64,000 bases of DNA from Alkalibacterium pelagium. Its GTDB lineage: Bacteria; Bacillota; Bacilli; Lactobacillales; Carnobacteriaceae_A. Shown here piece by piece: positions 35,158 through 43,799 of this stretch. Positions within the stretch are counted from its first letter, which is position 1; each line of letters starts with the position of its first letter. Made by a program: the position numbers and the translations under genes. The DNA is taken from positions 53,979-117,978 of the forward strand of contig NZ_FNZU01000009.1 of assembly GCF_900109325.1 (NCBI RefSeq). The letters are read 5' to 3'. The notes below the pieces were generated by a model. The model was given only the letters and a program-made list of their open reading frames with translations. It did not search any database and was not told the origin of the DNA.

Positions 35158-35904
35158 ATGAAACTGACGATCAGAAAACGAACCCTTGGAACCATCCCTC
35201 TCCTGGAAGTGGTTCAAAAATCAAATAGAAATGAGCTGCTCCCACTGATAGTCTATTATCACGGCTGGCAGTCAGCTAAGGAGCTGGTCCTGACCCAGGG
35301 AAGAAAACTGGCACAGGCCGGTTTTCGGGTCCTTCTACCGGATGCAGCCAATCATGGGGACCGATACCAGGAAATGACCCGTATCCCTTCGCTGACATTC
35401 TGGCAAAGTATCCATACCAATCTGTTTGAATTTGGCTTTATCGTCAATCACTTTAAGAAGCTTGGATTGGCTGACGACCGTATTGGTGTAGGAGGGGTGT
35501 CTATGGGGGGATTCACGACCTGTGCACTCCTGACGCACAATCCGGAAATCAAAGCTGCGGCTTGTGTCATGGGTTCTCCGAAACCGGTCGCTTACCGTGA
35601 CAGAATCCTGACAAGGGCAGCAGAAATGAACCGATTTTACCCTAATGATTATGAATCGCTTCTGTCATGGATTCCTTCGTATGACTTGTCCTTGAGGCCT
35701 GAAACGCTGGCCGGACGCCCTCTTCTGTTCTGGCACGGCACGCAGGATCACATCGTTCCTTACGAAGATACGGCGGCCTTTATTAAGGAAAACCAGATTC
35801 CAAATATCAGGTTCATTAAAGAAGACGAGAAGCATCTGGTCAAAGGTCCGACAATGGATGAAATCACTTCGTTTTTTGTCAGGGAAATGGTCAGCGAATC
35901 CTGA
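35158..35904 (+). CDS. Alpha/beta hydrolase, YitV-like esterase
   Basis: A 248-residue hydrolase of the prolyl-oligopeptidase-like esterase group. Oxyanion HGW is at 35-37, the nucleophile Ser115 is in GGVSMGG, the acid is in GTQDHIVP near 202 and the base in DEKHLV near 225. No signal peptide, so it should be cytosolic. Length and layout match YitV of B. subtilis, an esterase of unknown physiological role. It follows the AAC(3)-like gene. Confidence 0.86.
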   Translation: MKLTIRKRTLGTIPLLEVVQKSNRNELLPLIVYYHGWQSAKELVLTQGRKLAQAGFRVLLPDAANHGDRYQEMTRIPSLTFWQSIHTNLFEFGFIVNHFKKLGLADDRIGVGGVSMGGFTTCALLTHNPEIKAAACVMGSPKPVAYRDRILTRAAEMNRFYPNDYESLLSWIPSYDLSLRPETLAGRPLLFWHGTQDHIVPYEDTAAFIKENQIPNIRFIKEDEKHLVKGPTMDEITSFFVREMVSES

Positions 35905-35917
35905 ACATCTGATCAGC

Positions 35918-35978
35918 AAAAAACACCTCTGTTCCCCGACCAGTGTAGTAACTGAAAGGGACAGCAGAGGTGTTTTTT
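35918..35978. terminator. Bidirectional terminator after the esterase gene
   Basis: AAAAAACACCTCTG (35918-35931) pairs perfectly with 35965-35978; the flanking A- and T-runs allow action on both strands. It separates convergent genes. Confidence 0.88.
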
Positions 35979-35993
35979 ATAACGATGTATGGA

Positions 35994-36386
35994 CTAAAAG
36001 GCTGTCAGCTCCCACACGATGTGGTCGCCTTCTTCGGGAACGAAGTCCGCGGCACCCTCATTGATAGTTTCATCATTGACTTCATATACCCAGAAAAGAT
36101 TTTCTTCACGAACCTGATCTATGCCTTCGATAGACTCAATAAAGCCATCATCTGTCACAACCAGATCATAGTGCTGACTCATGATATCCAGTAGAGTAGA
36201 ATCGTCAGCGACATCTAGAGTATCTTCGGTAATGATTTCACCGTCGGCTACTATTGTCATGTTAATTTCTTTATCCAGGTCAGCAGTTGTCGGGTTATTG
36301 GATGCAAGTCCTGAATACCATAGTCCTAGAACTAGCAGGATCACAAAAACGGACACACCAATCAGGTATTTTTCTTTTTTATTCAT
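35994..36386 (-). CDS. DUF4430-domain membrane-anchored protein
   Basis: A 130-residue protein with an N-terminal hydrophobic segment (about 8-28) and an external DUF4430 domain that resembles the C-terminal domain of cobalamin carriers such as transcobalamin. The FWVYEVND stretch near 97-104 and the final EGDHIVWELTAF are typical. There is no lipobox cysteine, so it stays anchored by the N-terminal helix or is released. It overlaps the ECF S component gene by 8 bases. The likely role is binding a cobamide outside the cell for the S component; that is inference from context. Confidence 0.82.
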   Translation of the reverse strand: MNKKEKYLIGVSVFVILLVLGLWYSGLASNNPTTADLDKEINMTIVADGEIITEDTLDVADDSTLLDIMSQHYDLVVTDDGFIESIEGIDQVREENLFWVYEVNDETINEGAADFVPEEGDHIVWELTAF

Positions 36387-36960
36387 TCGTTTCTCCTTTT
36401 TTTTGAGTGGAACGTTTCTTGAGAGCTGATGTATCCGCCATTTTAAAGACTCTCATACAAGCCTGGTAGAGGATGGGGAAAAAGACTGCATTTCCTGCAG
36501 CATGAAGCAGATCATAACTAAGTCCTGACAGGTAGTAGGGCAGAAGAATATTCCAGCCAATGACAGGCGCCTGTATAACTGACACTACTAGACCGTATAG
36601 AATGCCTAGAAAGGCTACGTAAATCTGCAGAAAGATAAGCGGTGTGTTCCGATGGCTGTCTTTAAACACATGAGAAAGCAGAATAAGTGCAGTAAACCCG
36701 CCAATCTGAGCCACCGTCCATGGGCCCATACCCAGATACAAGTTGGTGATGAGCACGGAGAGTAGAGCGACCGTCAGCCCCATCTTCCAGCCATAATAAA
36801 AAGTGATACATATCAGAAGAACAGTCATCGGCTGAACATTAGGAATAAATGAAAAAGTCAGCCGTCCGACAGAGACCAGACTGGTCAGTAAGGCGATCCT
36901 TGTCAGAGCATATGTTCTTCCAGAAGCCGGAGACCTGTTAAATTTTGACTGTCCAGTCAT
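36379..36960 (-). CDS. ECF transporter S component, probable cobamide type
   Basis: A 193-residue membrane protein with about six hydrophobic segments and the S-component pattern (ALTRIALLTSLVSVGRLTF near 18-36). S components capture a vitamin and use a shared EcfAA'T module, usually encoded elsewhere. The coupled DUF4430 gene suggests vitamin B12 or a related cobamide, as for CbrT/CblT-type transporters. No cobalamin riboswitch was seen upstream in 36961-37075. GGAGG precedes the ATG. Confidence 0.85.
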   Translation of the reverse strand: MTGQSKFNRSPASGRTYALTRIALLTSLVSVGRLTFSFIPNVQPMTVLLICITFYYGWKMGLTVALLSVLITNLYLGMGPWTVAQIGGFTALILLSHVFKDSHRNTPLIFLQIYVAFLGILYGLVVSVIQAPVIGWNILLPYYLSGLSYDLLHAAGNAVFFPILYQACMRVFKMADTSALKKRSTQKKGETNE

Positions 36961-37075
36961 ACGGCATCCTCCTTAAGAGTCAGTAATGGCTTCATCAACT
37001 AAAGCATCCATTTCAGATCCACTTTTTAACGTACTGTTTTCTATCATACAAAAGAATGCAGTGAAAGACAATGAG

Positions 37076-37110
37076 AAAAACGCGCCCCAGTTCATATGAA
37101 AGGGGACGCG
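37076..37110 (-). terminator. Terminator of the second aldo/keto reductase gene
   Basis: CGCGCCCC/GGGGACGCG stem (37081-37110) with one bulge, followed on the minus strand by UUUUU. Confidence 0.75.
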
Positions 37111-37127
37111 AAAAGTTTATCTAAGGA

Positions 37128-38111
37128 TTAATAGGCACCACGGATGTGGTCATGAACATTATTCCAGTAGAATGTGTTGAGTTTCTCCAGTTCGTCTTTA
37201 GAGAAAGGAGGCACATCGAGAGACTTGAGATTGTCGATCACTTGCTGTTCATTTTTGAATCCGGGAATGACACTGGTGACAGCTTCCTGCTGCATGACCC
37301 ATTTAAGTGCAGCACGTGTCATGCTGCCACGGTCATCTCCGATCCATTTCAGCTGATCGCTCAGCTCCACCCCAGTTTCGAAGGGCAGACCGCCGAACGT
37401 TTCACCTACATTGAAGGCATTCCCATCTTTATTGAAGTTCCGGTGATCATTTTCTTCGAAAGAATGATCCTTGGAAAACTTCCCGGTCAACAGTCCACTT
37501 GCCAGAGGGACACGGGCAAGTATACCCACGCCTGTTTCCTGTGCTTTCGGAAACAGTTCTTTAAGCGGTTTTTGTCTTAATAGATTGAAGATGACTTGAA
37601 GAGCACTGGCATCTGTATGTTCAAGTACATAAAGCCCTTCTTCATCTGTTTCAACGCTCACGCCGTAACTTCGGATTTTGCCTTCCTGTTTCAGTTTATC
37701 CAGAATAGGAAAGACATCTGTATTTTTAAGCATATCCAGAGGAGCACAGTGAATCTGATACAGATCAATCTGTTCTCTGTTCAGACGCCTCAAGCTGTTT
37801 TCCAGATAGCTTCTGATCAGTTCTTCAGAATAATTGGACGGGTCATTGATGTCCCCGTTACGGATAAATTTTGTTGCAATATGAATCTTATCTTCTTTGC
37901 CTTTAGTAGCTTTAGCGAGCAGTTCTTCACTGTGGCCTCCGCCATAGACATCAGCAGTGTCAAAAAAGTTGACACCGGCGTCCATTGCACGATCAAGGCC
38001 TTTCAGCGCTTCTTCGTCACTATGTGTGCCCCAGTCACCGCCGATCGCCCATGTACCGAAGCCAAGTTCGCTGACGGATAAGCCGGAATTTCCTAATGCA
38101 TTGTATTTCAT
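37128..38111 (-). CDS. Aldo/keto reductase, IolS/YhdN-like
   Basis: A 327-residue aldo/keto reductase. The tetrad is Asp51 (FFDTAD), Tyr56 (VYGGG), Lys81 (ATKFI) and the histidine of QIHCAP near 120. The RVPLASGLLTGKF and SVIPGFKN segments are typical of the AKR11-like group. It probably reduces aldehydes or ketones with NADPH. It has GGAG upstream and its own terminator, so it is a single-gene unit. Substrate unknown. Confidence 0.88.
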   Translation of the reverse strand: MKYNALGNSGLSVSELGFGTWAIGGDWGTHSDEEALKGLDRAMDAGVNFFDTADVYGGGHSEELLAKATKGKEDKIHIATKFIRNGDINDPSNYSEELIRSYLENSLRRLNREQIDLYQIHCAPLDMLKNTDVFPILDKLKQEGKIRSYGVSVETDEEGLYVLEHTDASALQVIFNLLRQKPLKELFPKAQETGVGILARVPLASGLLTGKFSKDHSFEENDHRNFNKDGNAFNVGETFGGLPFETGVELSDQLKWIGDDRGSMTRAALKWVMQQEAVTSVIPGFKNEQQVIDNLKSLDVPPFSKDELEKLNTFYWNNVHDHIRGAY

Positions 38112-38310
38112 TTATCTCGCTCCTCATTATTTGTGATGTATCTGTAGTATAGCACACGTGAGAGAAAGCGGTTCAGTAAAATAGGCTGTCAGTGATGATT
38201 AACTTTTAGTAAGTAAACAGATGGGGAAGCTCATGAAAGGCTGACAAATGTTCCCATTTCTGGTAAAATAGATTGGACATTTAAGAGGATTGAAAGGAGT
38301 GAAGGGGAAC

Positions 38311-38565
38311 ATGGAAGAGAATTATATCGATTTTTACAAAGGAAAAGACGAAGAAGCTTTTCTGAGTGCCTGGGAAGCCGAGCACGGGAAGCTGTCAGAA
38401 GAGGCGATCGATGAACTCTATGCAGAAATTGCCGATGCTGTTGACGAGGCAGTGAAAAAAGGAACGCATGAACTTGGGGAGCCATTCATTTATAAGAACG
38501 TAACAGTGGGACGATCTGACTTCAATACGTTCCACTCACTTTATATTTTTGAAGAGATAAAATAA
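38311..38565 (+). CDS. Small acidic hypothetical protein
   Basis: An 84-residue soluble, strongly acidic protein, predicted mostly helical, with no signal or membrane segment. The ATG at 38311 is favoured, as GAAGGGG lies just upstream; a TTG at 38290 and GTG at 38299 are in frame. It ends 30 bases before uvrC and is likely in the same transcript. No family was recognised. Good codon use and a real ribosome binding site support it being a gene. Confidence 0.65.
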   Translation: MEENYIDFYKGKDEEAFLSAWEAEHGKLSEEAIDELYAEIADAVDEAVKKGTHELGEPFIYKNVTVGRSDFNTFHSLYIFEEIK

Positions 38566-38595
38566 GAAAACTAATTCAAAGAAGGAGGTGCTTTT

Positions 38596-40386
38596 TTGAC
38601 TACGGAAATCATCGAACACAAACTACAGCTGCTGACTGATCTGCCAGGCTGTTATATCATGAAAAACAGCAATGCCGACATCATTTATATCGGCAAGGCC
38701 AAGAATCTGAGAAACAGGGTCCGGTCTTACTTCAGAGGCGAACATACGGGCAAGACAAAACGCCTGGTCGAAGACATTGTAGACTTCGAAACGATCGTGA
38801 CCGGTTCAGACAAGGAAGCCCTTCTTCTGGAGGTCACTTTGATTCAGAAACATCAGCCTAAGTATAATATCCGGCTGAAGAGAGGAACGAGCTATCCTTA
38901 TCTTAAAATAACTAATGAACGGGATCCACAGCTGGTGATCAGTTCAGAAGTTGAACAGGATGGGGGCTACTATTTCGGCCCCTACCCTGATGTCTGGGCG
39001 GCTTCCGAAACAAAACAGCTGATTCAGAAAATCTATCCATTGAGAAAGTGCAACGGTCATCAGAAAAGGGCCTGTCTGTATTATCATATTGGTCAGTGCA
39101 TCGGGCCTTGCGATCATGAGGTCTCAAAAGAAGAATATGATGCTCAAATCGCCCGTATCAAGTCATTTCTGAATGGTAATGTCACAGATATCAAGCGGGA
39201 TCTCAAAGATAAAATGCAGGAAGCAGCCGAAGAAATGAATTACGAGCGAGCGGCTGAGTTCAGAGATCAGATTTCCTACATTGAACGAACCGTTGAAAAG
39301 CAGTCCATTATATCAAACAATTTCACGCCACGTGACTTTTTCAATTATTACATGGATAAAGGCTGGATCTCGATCCAGGTCTTTTTTGTGCGTCAGGCCA
39401 CACTAATCAAACGCGAAGCCACGATGTTCCCAATCTATGATACGCCAGAAGAAGAGCTGATGAGTTTCATGCTGCAGTATTATCAGGATAAAAATAACCA
39501 GAAGCCGAAGGAAATCTATGTACCTGAGACGGTCGATCAGGCGCTTCTTGAAGAAACGCTCGATACGAAAGTGCTGGTGCCTAAAAAAGGGCGTAAGAAA
39601 GAACTGCTTGATCTGACCGGGAAGAACAGTGAGCTTGCTCTGAAAGAGAAATTCCGTCTGATCGAAATGAAAGAACGTAAGACGACCGGAGCCATCGAGG
39701 AACTGTCTCAGGCGATGGGGCTTCCTTACATCGAACGGATCGAAGCGTTCGATCACTCGAATATTCAGGGATCCAATCCGGTATCTGCCATGGTTTCCTT
39801 TAAAGACGGGAGCCCGGACAAAACTAACTACCGAAAGTATAAGATAAAAACGGTTGTCGGAAGCAACGAGTATGCGACGACACAGGAAGTTATCCGGCGC
39901 CGCTACAGCCGACTGCTGAAAGAAAAGAAACCTCTGCCCGATCTGATCATGATGGATGGAGGAAAGGTTCAAGTTAATGCCGCCAGGGATGTTCTTCAAA
40001 ATGAATTGTCACTCATGATTCCTGTCGCTGGAATGGTCAAGGACAATAAGCACCGGACAGCCGGACTGATTTTTGGAGATCAACTGGAACCGGTCATTCT
40101 CGATCCGAGGAGCCAGGCTTTTCATCTTGTTCAGCGTGTGCAGGAAGAGGTCCACAGATTTGCCATCACCTTCCACCGAAATGTGAGGAGCAAGAACAGC
40201 TTTACCAGTCAGCTTGATGACATAGAGGGTGTGGGTCCAAAAACCCGTACGAAAGTTCTGCGTCATTTCAAGTCAATGAAACGTCTGCGTGAAGCAGAAT
40301 TGGAAGAGCTGACTAAGCTGGGTATTTCCAAGCCAGTCGCTGAACGGATAAAGCAGACACTTGAAAATTCAGCTACAAAAACATAA
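38596..40386 (+). CDS. uvrC: Excinuclease ABC subunit C
   Basis: A 596-residue UvrC. The GIY-YIG nuclease is at about 12-95 (CYIMKN, IYIGKAKNLRNRV), followed by a cysteine-bearing region (KCNGHQKRACLYYHIGQC), the UVR domain that binds UvrB (about 198-232), the RNase H-like second nuclease with FDHSNIQG and IMMDGG, and a C-terminal helix-hairpin-helix pair (EGVGPKTRTKVLRHF). It makes both cuts in nucleotide excision repair. Start is TTG at 38596 behind a perfect AAGGAGGTG site. Confidence 0.97.
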   Translation: MTTEIIEHKLQLLTDLPGCYIMKNSNADIIYIGKAKNLRNRVRSYFRGEHTGKTKRLVEDIVDFETIVTGSDKEALLLEVTLIQKHQPKYNIRLKRGTSYPYLKITNERDPQLVISSEVEQDGGYYFGPYPDVWAASETKQLIQKIYPLRKCNGHQKRACLYYHIGQCIGPCDHEVSKEEYDAQIARIKSFLNGNVTDIKRDLKDKMQEAAEEMNYERAAEFRDQISYIERTVEKQSIISNNFTPRDFFNYYMDKGWISIQVFFVRQATLIKREATMFPIYDTPEEELMSFMLQYYQDKNNQKPKEIYVPETVDQALLEETLDTKVLVPKKGRKKELLDLTGKNSELALKEKFRLIEMKERKTTGAIEELSQAMGLPYIERIEAFDHSNIQGSNPVSAMVSFKDGSPDKTNYRKYKIKTVVGSNEYATTQEVIRRRYSRLLKEKKPLPDLIMMDGGKVQVNAARDVLQNELSLMIPVAGMVKDNKHRTAGLIFGDQLEPVILDPRSQAFHLVQRVQEEVHRFAITFHRNVRSKNSFTSQLDDIEGVGPKTRTKVLRHFKSMKRLREAELEELTKLGISKPVAERIKQTLENSATKT

Positions 40387-40401
40387 TTGAGGAGTTTTAG
40401 T

Positions 40402-40959
40402 ATGATCAGAGAAGCATCACGACAAGATGCAGAAGCGATCGTTGATTTATTTAAAGTAATTCTGACAGATATGGAACTGCCGATCATGGCTCAAGTATCA
40501 TGGAAAGAACTGAGGCCGGCAATGGTTCATGCTGTTCGAAGTGAATCGTTTATTCAAGGGTACAAAAATGCCCTTCTAAAAGAGATCGATGGAGAAATAG
40601 CCGGTTTCTGCTTTTCCTACCCAGGGGGAAGTGCCGATCAGTATGAACAGCTGTCAGACTTGATATCGGCCTACAACCTCCCTCCATTTGAAACATTTAT
40701 CGAAGATGAGGCTCTAAAAGGCGAATGGTATCTTGATTCCATCGTTACGAAGGATGCGTTCAGAGGAAAAGGAATTGGCAAAGAACTGATGCAGGCGGTT
40801 TATGACAAAGCGAAATCAGAAGGCTTTACAGAAGTCGGACTCAATGTCGACCACGACAATCCTCGGGCTCTGAAGCTTTACGAAGCACAAGGCTTTCAGA
40901 AGGTAAAGGAAGTTATGATCGCCGGACACCATTACGATCATATGCAGAAGCGGGTATAG
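40402..40959 (+). CDS. GNAT family N-acetyltransferase
   Basis: A 185-residue GNAT protein. Motif A is LDSIVTKDAFRGKGIGKELM near 110-130 and motif B is NPRALKLYEAQGF near 152-164. GAGGAG precedes the ATG at 40402. It lies 15 bases after uvrC, likely on the same transcript. The residues ahead of motif A are longer than in minimal GNAT domains. Substrate unknown. Confidence 0.86.
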   Translation: MIREASRQDAEAIVDLFKVILTDMELPIMAQVSWKELRPAMVHAVRSESFIQGYKNALLKEIDGEIAGFCFSYPGGSADQYEQLSDLISAYNLPPFETFIEDEALKGEWYLDSIVTKDAFRGKGIGKELMQAVYDKAKSEGFTEVGLNVDHDNPRALKLYEAQGFQKVKEVMIAGHHYDHMQKRV

Positions 40960-41029
40960 ACAGGAATACGGATACTAATGTGAGCTGACCGAGTGAGCAG
41001 CTGCTCAATGGACAGGACCGATTTCTAAA

Positions 41030-41069
41030 ATAAGCCCGAAGACTGGATAAATGCAGTCTTCGGGCTTAT
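41030..41069. terminator. Bidirectional terminator after the GNAT gene
   Basis: A perfect 16-bp stem (41030-41045 with 41054-41069) with an 8-nt loop separates convergent genes. Confidence 0.88.
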
Positions 41070-41082
41070 TATAATTTCGGAG

Positions 41083-41658
41083 TCACTTGTTTGACCAGAG
41101 CAGCTTTTTCACTCTCAGCCAGATTGGATGCATGAAACTGAGACTGTACTTCTGCTGCTTCATATCATTCCATACTGTTGATTTATTCTGACCGTAGTGA
41201 TCGAGCAACTGAGAAATGAGACAGGCTACAGGTGCGATTTTTTCATTCTGAAAATCGAGAATATAAAATTCACCCATAAATGACACACATTTTTCGATAG
41301 ACAGAATCTGCTTTCCGAATCGTCTGACGGAGAAAATCTGTTTATCGTAATCCCCTGTGATAATCCAGTTGAGACGTGTGATCGTGAAGTACGGATGCGA
41401 CATTCCACGAAGACCTTGACGTTTCTTTATTGTTCCGATTTTCTTTCCATCTTGAAACAGACGGAACTTAGGAAAAACTGAGAGTTTGACTTGTCTGGCT
41501 TCTATGATTCGTTTCCCGTCCATAGAGTAGACAGTCAGCTTGTCTCCGAGCCGCCCCCATTTTCCGACAATCAGGTATATTTTTTCACCTGCAGCATCTT
41601 TTACGATCATCCGGTCCTGCAAGGTCTGGTATTCTTTGTTGACAAATAGCCGAACCAT
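41083..41658 (-). CDS. LURP-one/tubby C2-like (YxjI-type) protein
   Basis: A 191-residue protein made of repeated short beta strands, with the pattern of the LURP-one-related family (tubby-like barrel): KLTVYSMDGKRI, RLFQDGKKIGTIKKR, WIITGDYDKQIFSV. The C-terminal 30 residues are basic and hydrophobic. The ATG at 41658 has AGAGGTG 6 bases upstream; the GTG at 41667 is an alternative. Such proteins may bind membrane lipid, but no function is known in bacteria. Confidence 0.7.
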   Translation of the reverse strand: MVRLFVNKEYQTLQDRMIVKDAAGEKIYLIVGKWGRLGDKLTVYSMDGKRIIEARQVKLSVFPKFRLFQDGKKIGTIKKRQGLRGMSHPYFTITRLNWIITGDYDKQIFSVRRFGKQILSIEKCVSFMGEFYILDFQNEKIAPVACLISQLLDHYGQNKSTVWNDMKQQKYSLSFMHPIWLRVKKLLWSNK

Positions 41659-41767
41659 TTCTATCACCTCTAGTTCGTCAAACGTGTACAGTGCTTTTAT
41701 TTATTATACCACTATTACAGTGGATAGAAAAAAAAGAAAAGCTTCTCATTCCGTTCAGTATCTACAA

Positions 41768-41795
41768 GAAAAAGAGTGCCTCAAAAAGACACTCT
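41768..41795 (-). terminator. Terminator of the yvrJ-like gene
   Basis: AGAGTG (41773-41778) pairs with 41790-41795, followed on the minus strand by a U-run. Short stem. Confidence 0.55.
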
Positions 41796-41803
41796 CACGA
41801 GAA

Positions 41804-41968
41804 TTACCGGTGGCGTGCTTCAGTCACAGCTGTAAGATCGTTGAGCGCTTTGACTACCGCATCGAGCTTGTTTTCCATGCGATGAAGCAGCACCAGTGAA
41901 ATGAAGATAGGAAATCCTACATTAGCAATCATGTCGATCATCGCCGGAAACCAGTCAGTTCCAGACAT
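41804..41968 (-). CDS. YvrJ-family micro-protein
   Basis: A 54-residue protein. It reads MSGTDWFPAMIDMIANVGFP at the start, then a hydrophobic helix (about 10-28) and RMENKLDAVVKALNDLT. The WFP, GFPI and R-x-E-x-KLD pattern is that of the YvrJ family. AAAGGAGG lies 8 bases before the ATG and a hairpin follows the stop. In B. subtilis yvrJ sits with the sigI-like/YvrI-YvrHa system; elsewhere it lies near phage or competence genes. Function unknown. Confidence 0.8.
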   Translation of the reverse strand: MSGTDWFPAMIDMIANVGFPIFISLVLLHRMENKLDAVVKALNDLTAVTEARHR

Positions 41969-42042
41969 AACAGTCAGCCTCCTTTCTTCCGTATACAGGT
42001 AATAACGGAGAATAGGGCTAAAGTGTAACCTGTATGAGAGGC

Positions 42043-42867
42043 TTAAATTTCCGACTGTCTGTTCAATCTATAGCCACTGTGGAAGACCGGACCGACATAT
42101 TCATTGAAGGCAAAACCTGCCTGCATCGCTTCAGTCACAAAATGCTTAGCTTTTCTGATAGCTTCAACAGGATCCAGTCCTTTTGCAAGCCCAGCTGTGA
42201 TGGCTGCGGCAAACGTACAGCCGGCTCCGTGACTGTTTGCAGAAGGAATCTTCCTTGCTGATAAAAGTGTAAAGGACTCGCCGTCGAAGACCAGGTCAAC
42301 AGCATCTTCTCCTTCAAGGGCTTTTCCGCCTTTGATGACGACCAGTTTAGCCCCTTTGTCATAAATGATTTGAGCGGCTTCTTTCATATCGTCCAGTGAA
42401 TGCAGAAGCCCCAGTTCCGACAGCTGTCCCGCTTCAAAGAGGTTCGGGGTAATGATGCTGGCAAGCGGCACCAGGTACTCCTTGAGAGCGGTCACGTTTT
42501 CCGGATTCAGTACGTCAGATTCCCCTTTGCAGACCATGACCGGGTCTACGATCAGTGGTGTTTCTGGATGCTCTTTCAGCATATCTGCAATGACTCGGGT
42601 TACTTCCGGATTAGGAAGCATCCCTGTTTTTGCGGCTGAAATAGCCGGTCCTGCAAAAGCAGTGGTCAGCTGATCTTTTACAATTTGAGCATCTATTGGT
42701 GTGACATTATGGCTCCAGCTGTTCTGTGGATCCATTGTAGCAATAACTGTCAGTGCAGCAATACCGTATGTGCCATATTCGGCAAAGGTTTTTAAATCTG
42801 CAGCAATTCCGGCTCCTCCGCTGGCATCGTTTCCGGCTATCGTTAAAGTGAGTTTCGGTTCAGACAT
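42043..42867 (-). CDS. pdxK: Pyridoxal/hydroxymethylpyrimidine kinase (ThiD/PdxK family)
   Basis: A 274-residue ribokinase-fold kinase. IAGNDASGGAGI near 10-21 marks the substrate side. MVCKG near 110 and the lid/anion-hole SHGAGC near 211-216 give the two cysteines of the Gram-positive CC-type pyridoxal kinases, which also phosphorylate hydroxymethylpyrimidine. It therefore more likely salvages vitamin B6 than serves thiamine synthesis, and no other thiamine gene is near. GGAGG precedes the ATG. Confidence 0.88.
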   Translation of the reverse strand: MSEPKLTLTIAGNDASGGAGIAADLKTFAEYGTYGIAALTVIATMDPQNSWSHNVTPIDAQIVKDQLTTAFAGPAISAAKTGMLPNPEVTRVIADMLKEHPETPLIVDPVMVCKGESDVLNPENVTALKEYLVPLASIITPNLFEAGQLSELGLLHSLDDMKEAAQIIYDKGAKLVVIKGGKALEGEDAVDLVFDGESFTLLSARKIPSANSHGAGCTFAAAITAGLAKGLDPVEAIRKAKHFVTEAMQAGFAFNEYVGPVFHSGYRLNRQSEI

Positions 42868-42998
42868 AGTAGTCCCTCCATTTTTTATATCGTGAGTCTT
42901 ATGAATATCTTGCGTTTCAATAGTACATTCCTAGTATAATAGGAGAAAGCTACTCGAGTAAAGGATAATGGCAGGCAAAAGAAGGAGAGATGTGAAAG

Positions 42999-43733
42999 AT
43001 GGACCAACAGCGTATCAAAAAAGCAGCGGAATGGCTGAATACCAGTAAGTCCATAGCTGTAATCACTGGCGCGGGGGTGTCTACAGAAAGCGGCATACCT
43101 GATTTTCGTTCAAGCCGGGGGCTATATAATAAGCAGACAAATCTCACTACTCCTCTCGAAGAAGTTCTGAGCCATCATTTTTTCGAACAGGCACCCGATC
43201 AATTTTATAAGTTTTACAGGGAGAATCTCCTGAGAAGAGAAGCGCAGCCCAATCCGGGCCATGTCTTTCTGGCAGATCTTGAAAAGATGGGGAAAGAAGT
43301 AACGGTCATAACACAAAATATCGACAGCCTTCATCAGAAAGCTGGAAGCAGTAAGGTCATTGAGTTACATGGAAGTACCGCTCGAGTGGTATCCCGTGAT
43401 GGGACGATTTATTCTTATGAGGAAGCCGTTGAATCGGAGACAGCCATGCATGTCGGGAGAGAATGGGTCAGGCCGGATGTCACTCTTTATGGAGAGATGC
43501 TCGATCCTGAAGACATCCGTCGAAGCGTAGAGGCCGTTAGTCAGGCAGATGTCTTGCTGGTCCTGGGAACAAGTCTTAATGTGTATCCCGCTGCCGGATT
43601 CGTATATGATTTTCAAGGGGATAATAGCATTCTAGTCAATAAAGGGAGGACCGGGCTCTCTTATCCATTCGGACTGAGTTTCAAAACATCTATCAGTCAA
43701 TGGGCAGAAGCAGTAAAGAATGAACTGACATGA
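42999..43733 (+). CDS. Sir2-family NAD-dependent protein deacylase lacking the zinc cysteines
   Basis: A 244-residue sirtuin. NAD motifs are intact: GAGVSTESGIPDFRS (24-38), TQNIDSLH (105-112), catalytic His124 in ELHGS, GTSLNVYPAAG (190-200) and VNKG near 213. The small domain, however, has none of the four zinc-binding cysteines of ordinary sirtuins; the whole protein has no cysteine. The region 129-160 is short and reads RVVSRDGTIYSY then ESETAMHVGREWVRPD. It would remove acetyl or other acyl groups from lysines if active. It is followed by CoA pyrophosphatase and acyl-CoA thioesterase genes. Confidence 0.88.
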   Translation: MDQQRIKKAAEWLNTSKSIAVITGAGVSTESGIPDFRSSRGLYNKQTNLTTPLEEVLSHHFFEQAPDQFYKFYRENLLRREAQPNPGHVFLADLEKMGKEVTVITQNIDSLHQKAGSSKVIELHGSTARVVSRDGTIYSYEEAVESETAMHVGREWVRPDVTLYGEMLDPEDIRRSVEAVSQADVLLVLGTSLNVYPAAGFVYDFQGDNSILVNKGRTGLSYPFGLSFKTSISQWAEAVKNELT

Positions 43734-43799
43734 TCAGCGGTTATACCTGGTATAATAGGCCTGTAAATACAGTCCGAGGTCAGATATGGAGTGTTGGAG

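Noticed and set aside
36961..37075. Possible cobalamin riboswitch before the ECF S component
   Set aside because: No B12-box-like sequence or suitable fold was seen and the region is short.
39403..39999. 198-codon open frame antisense to uvrC
   Set aside because: Shadow of a conserved gene; Phe/Arg/Leu-rich composition typical of antisense frames.
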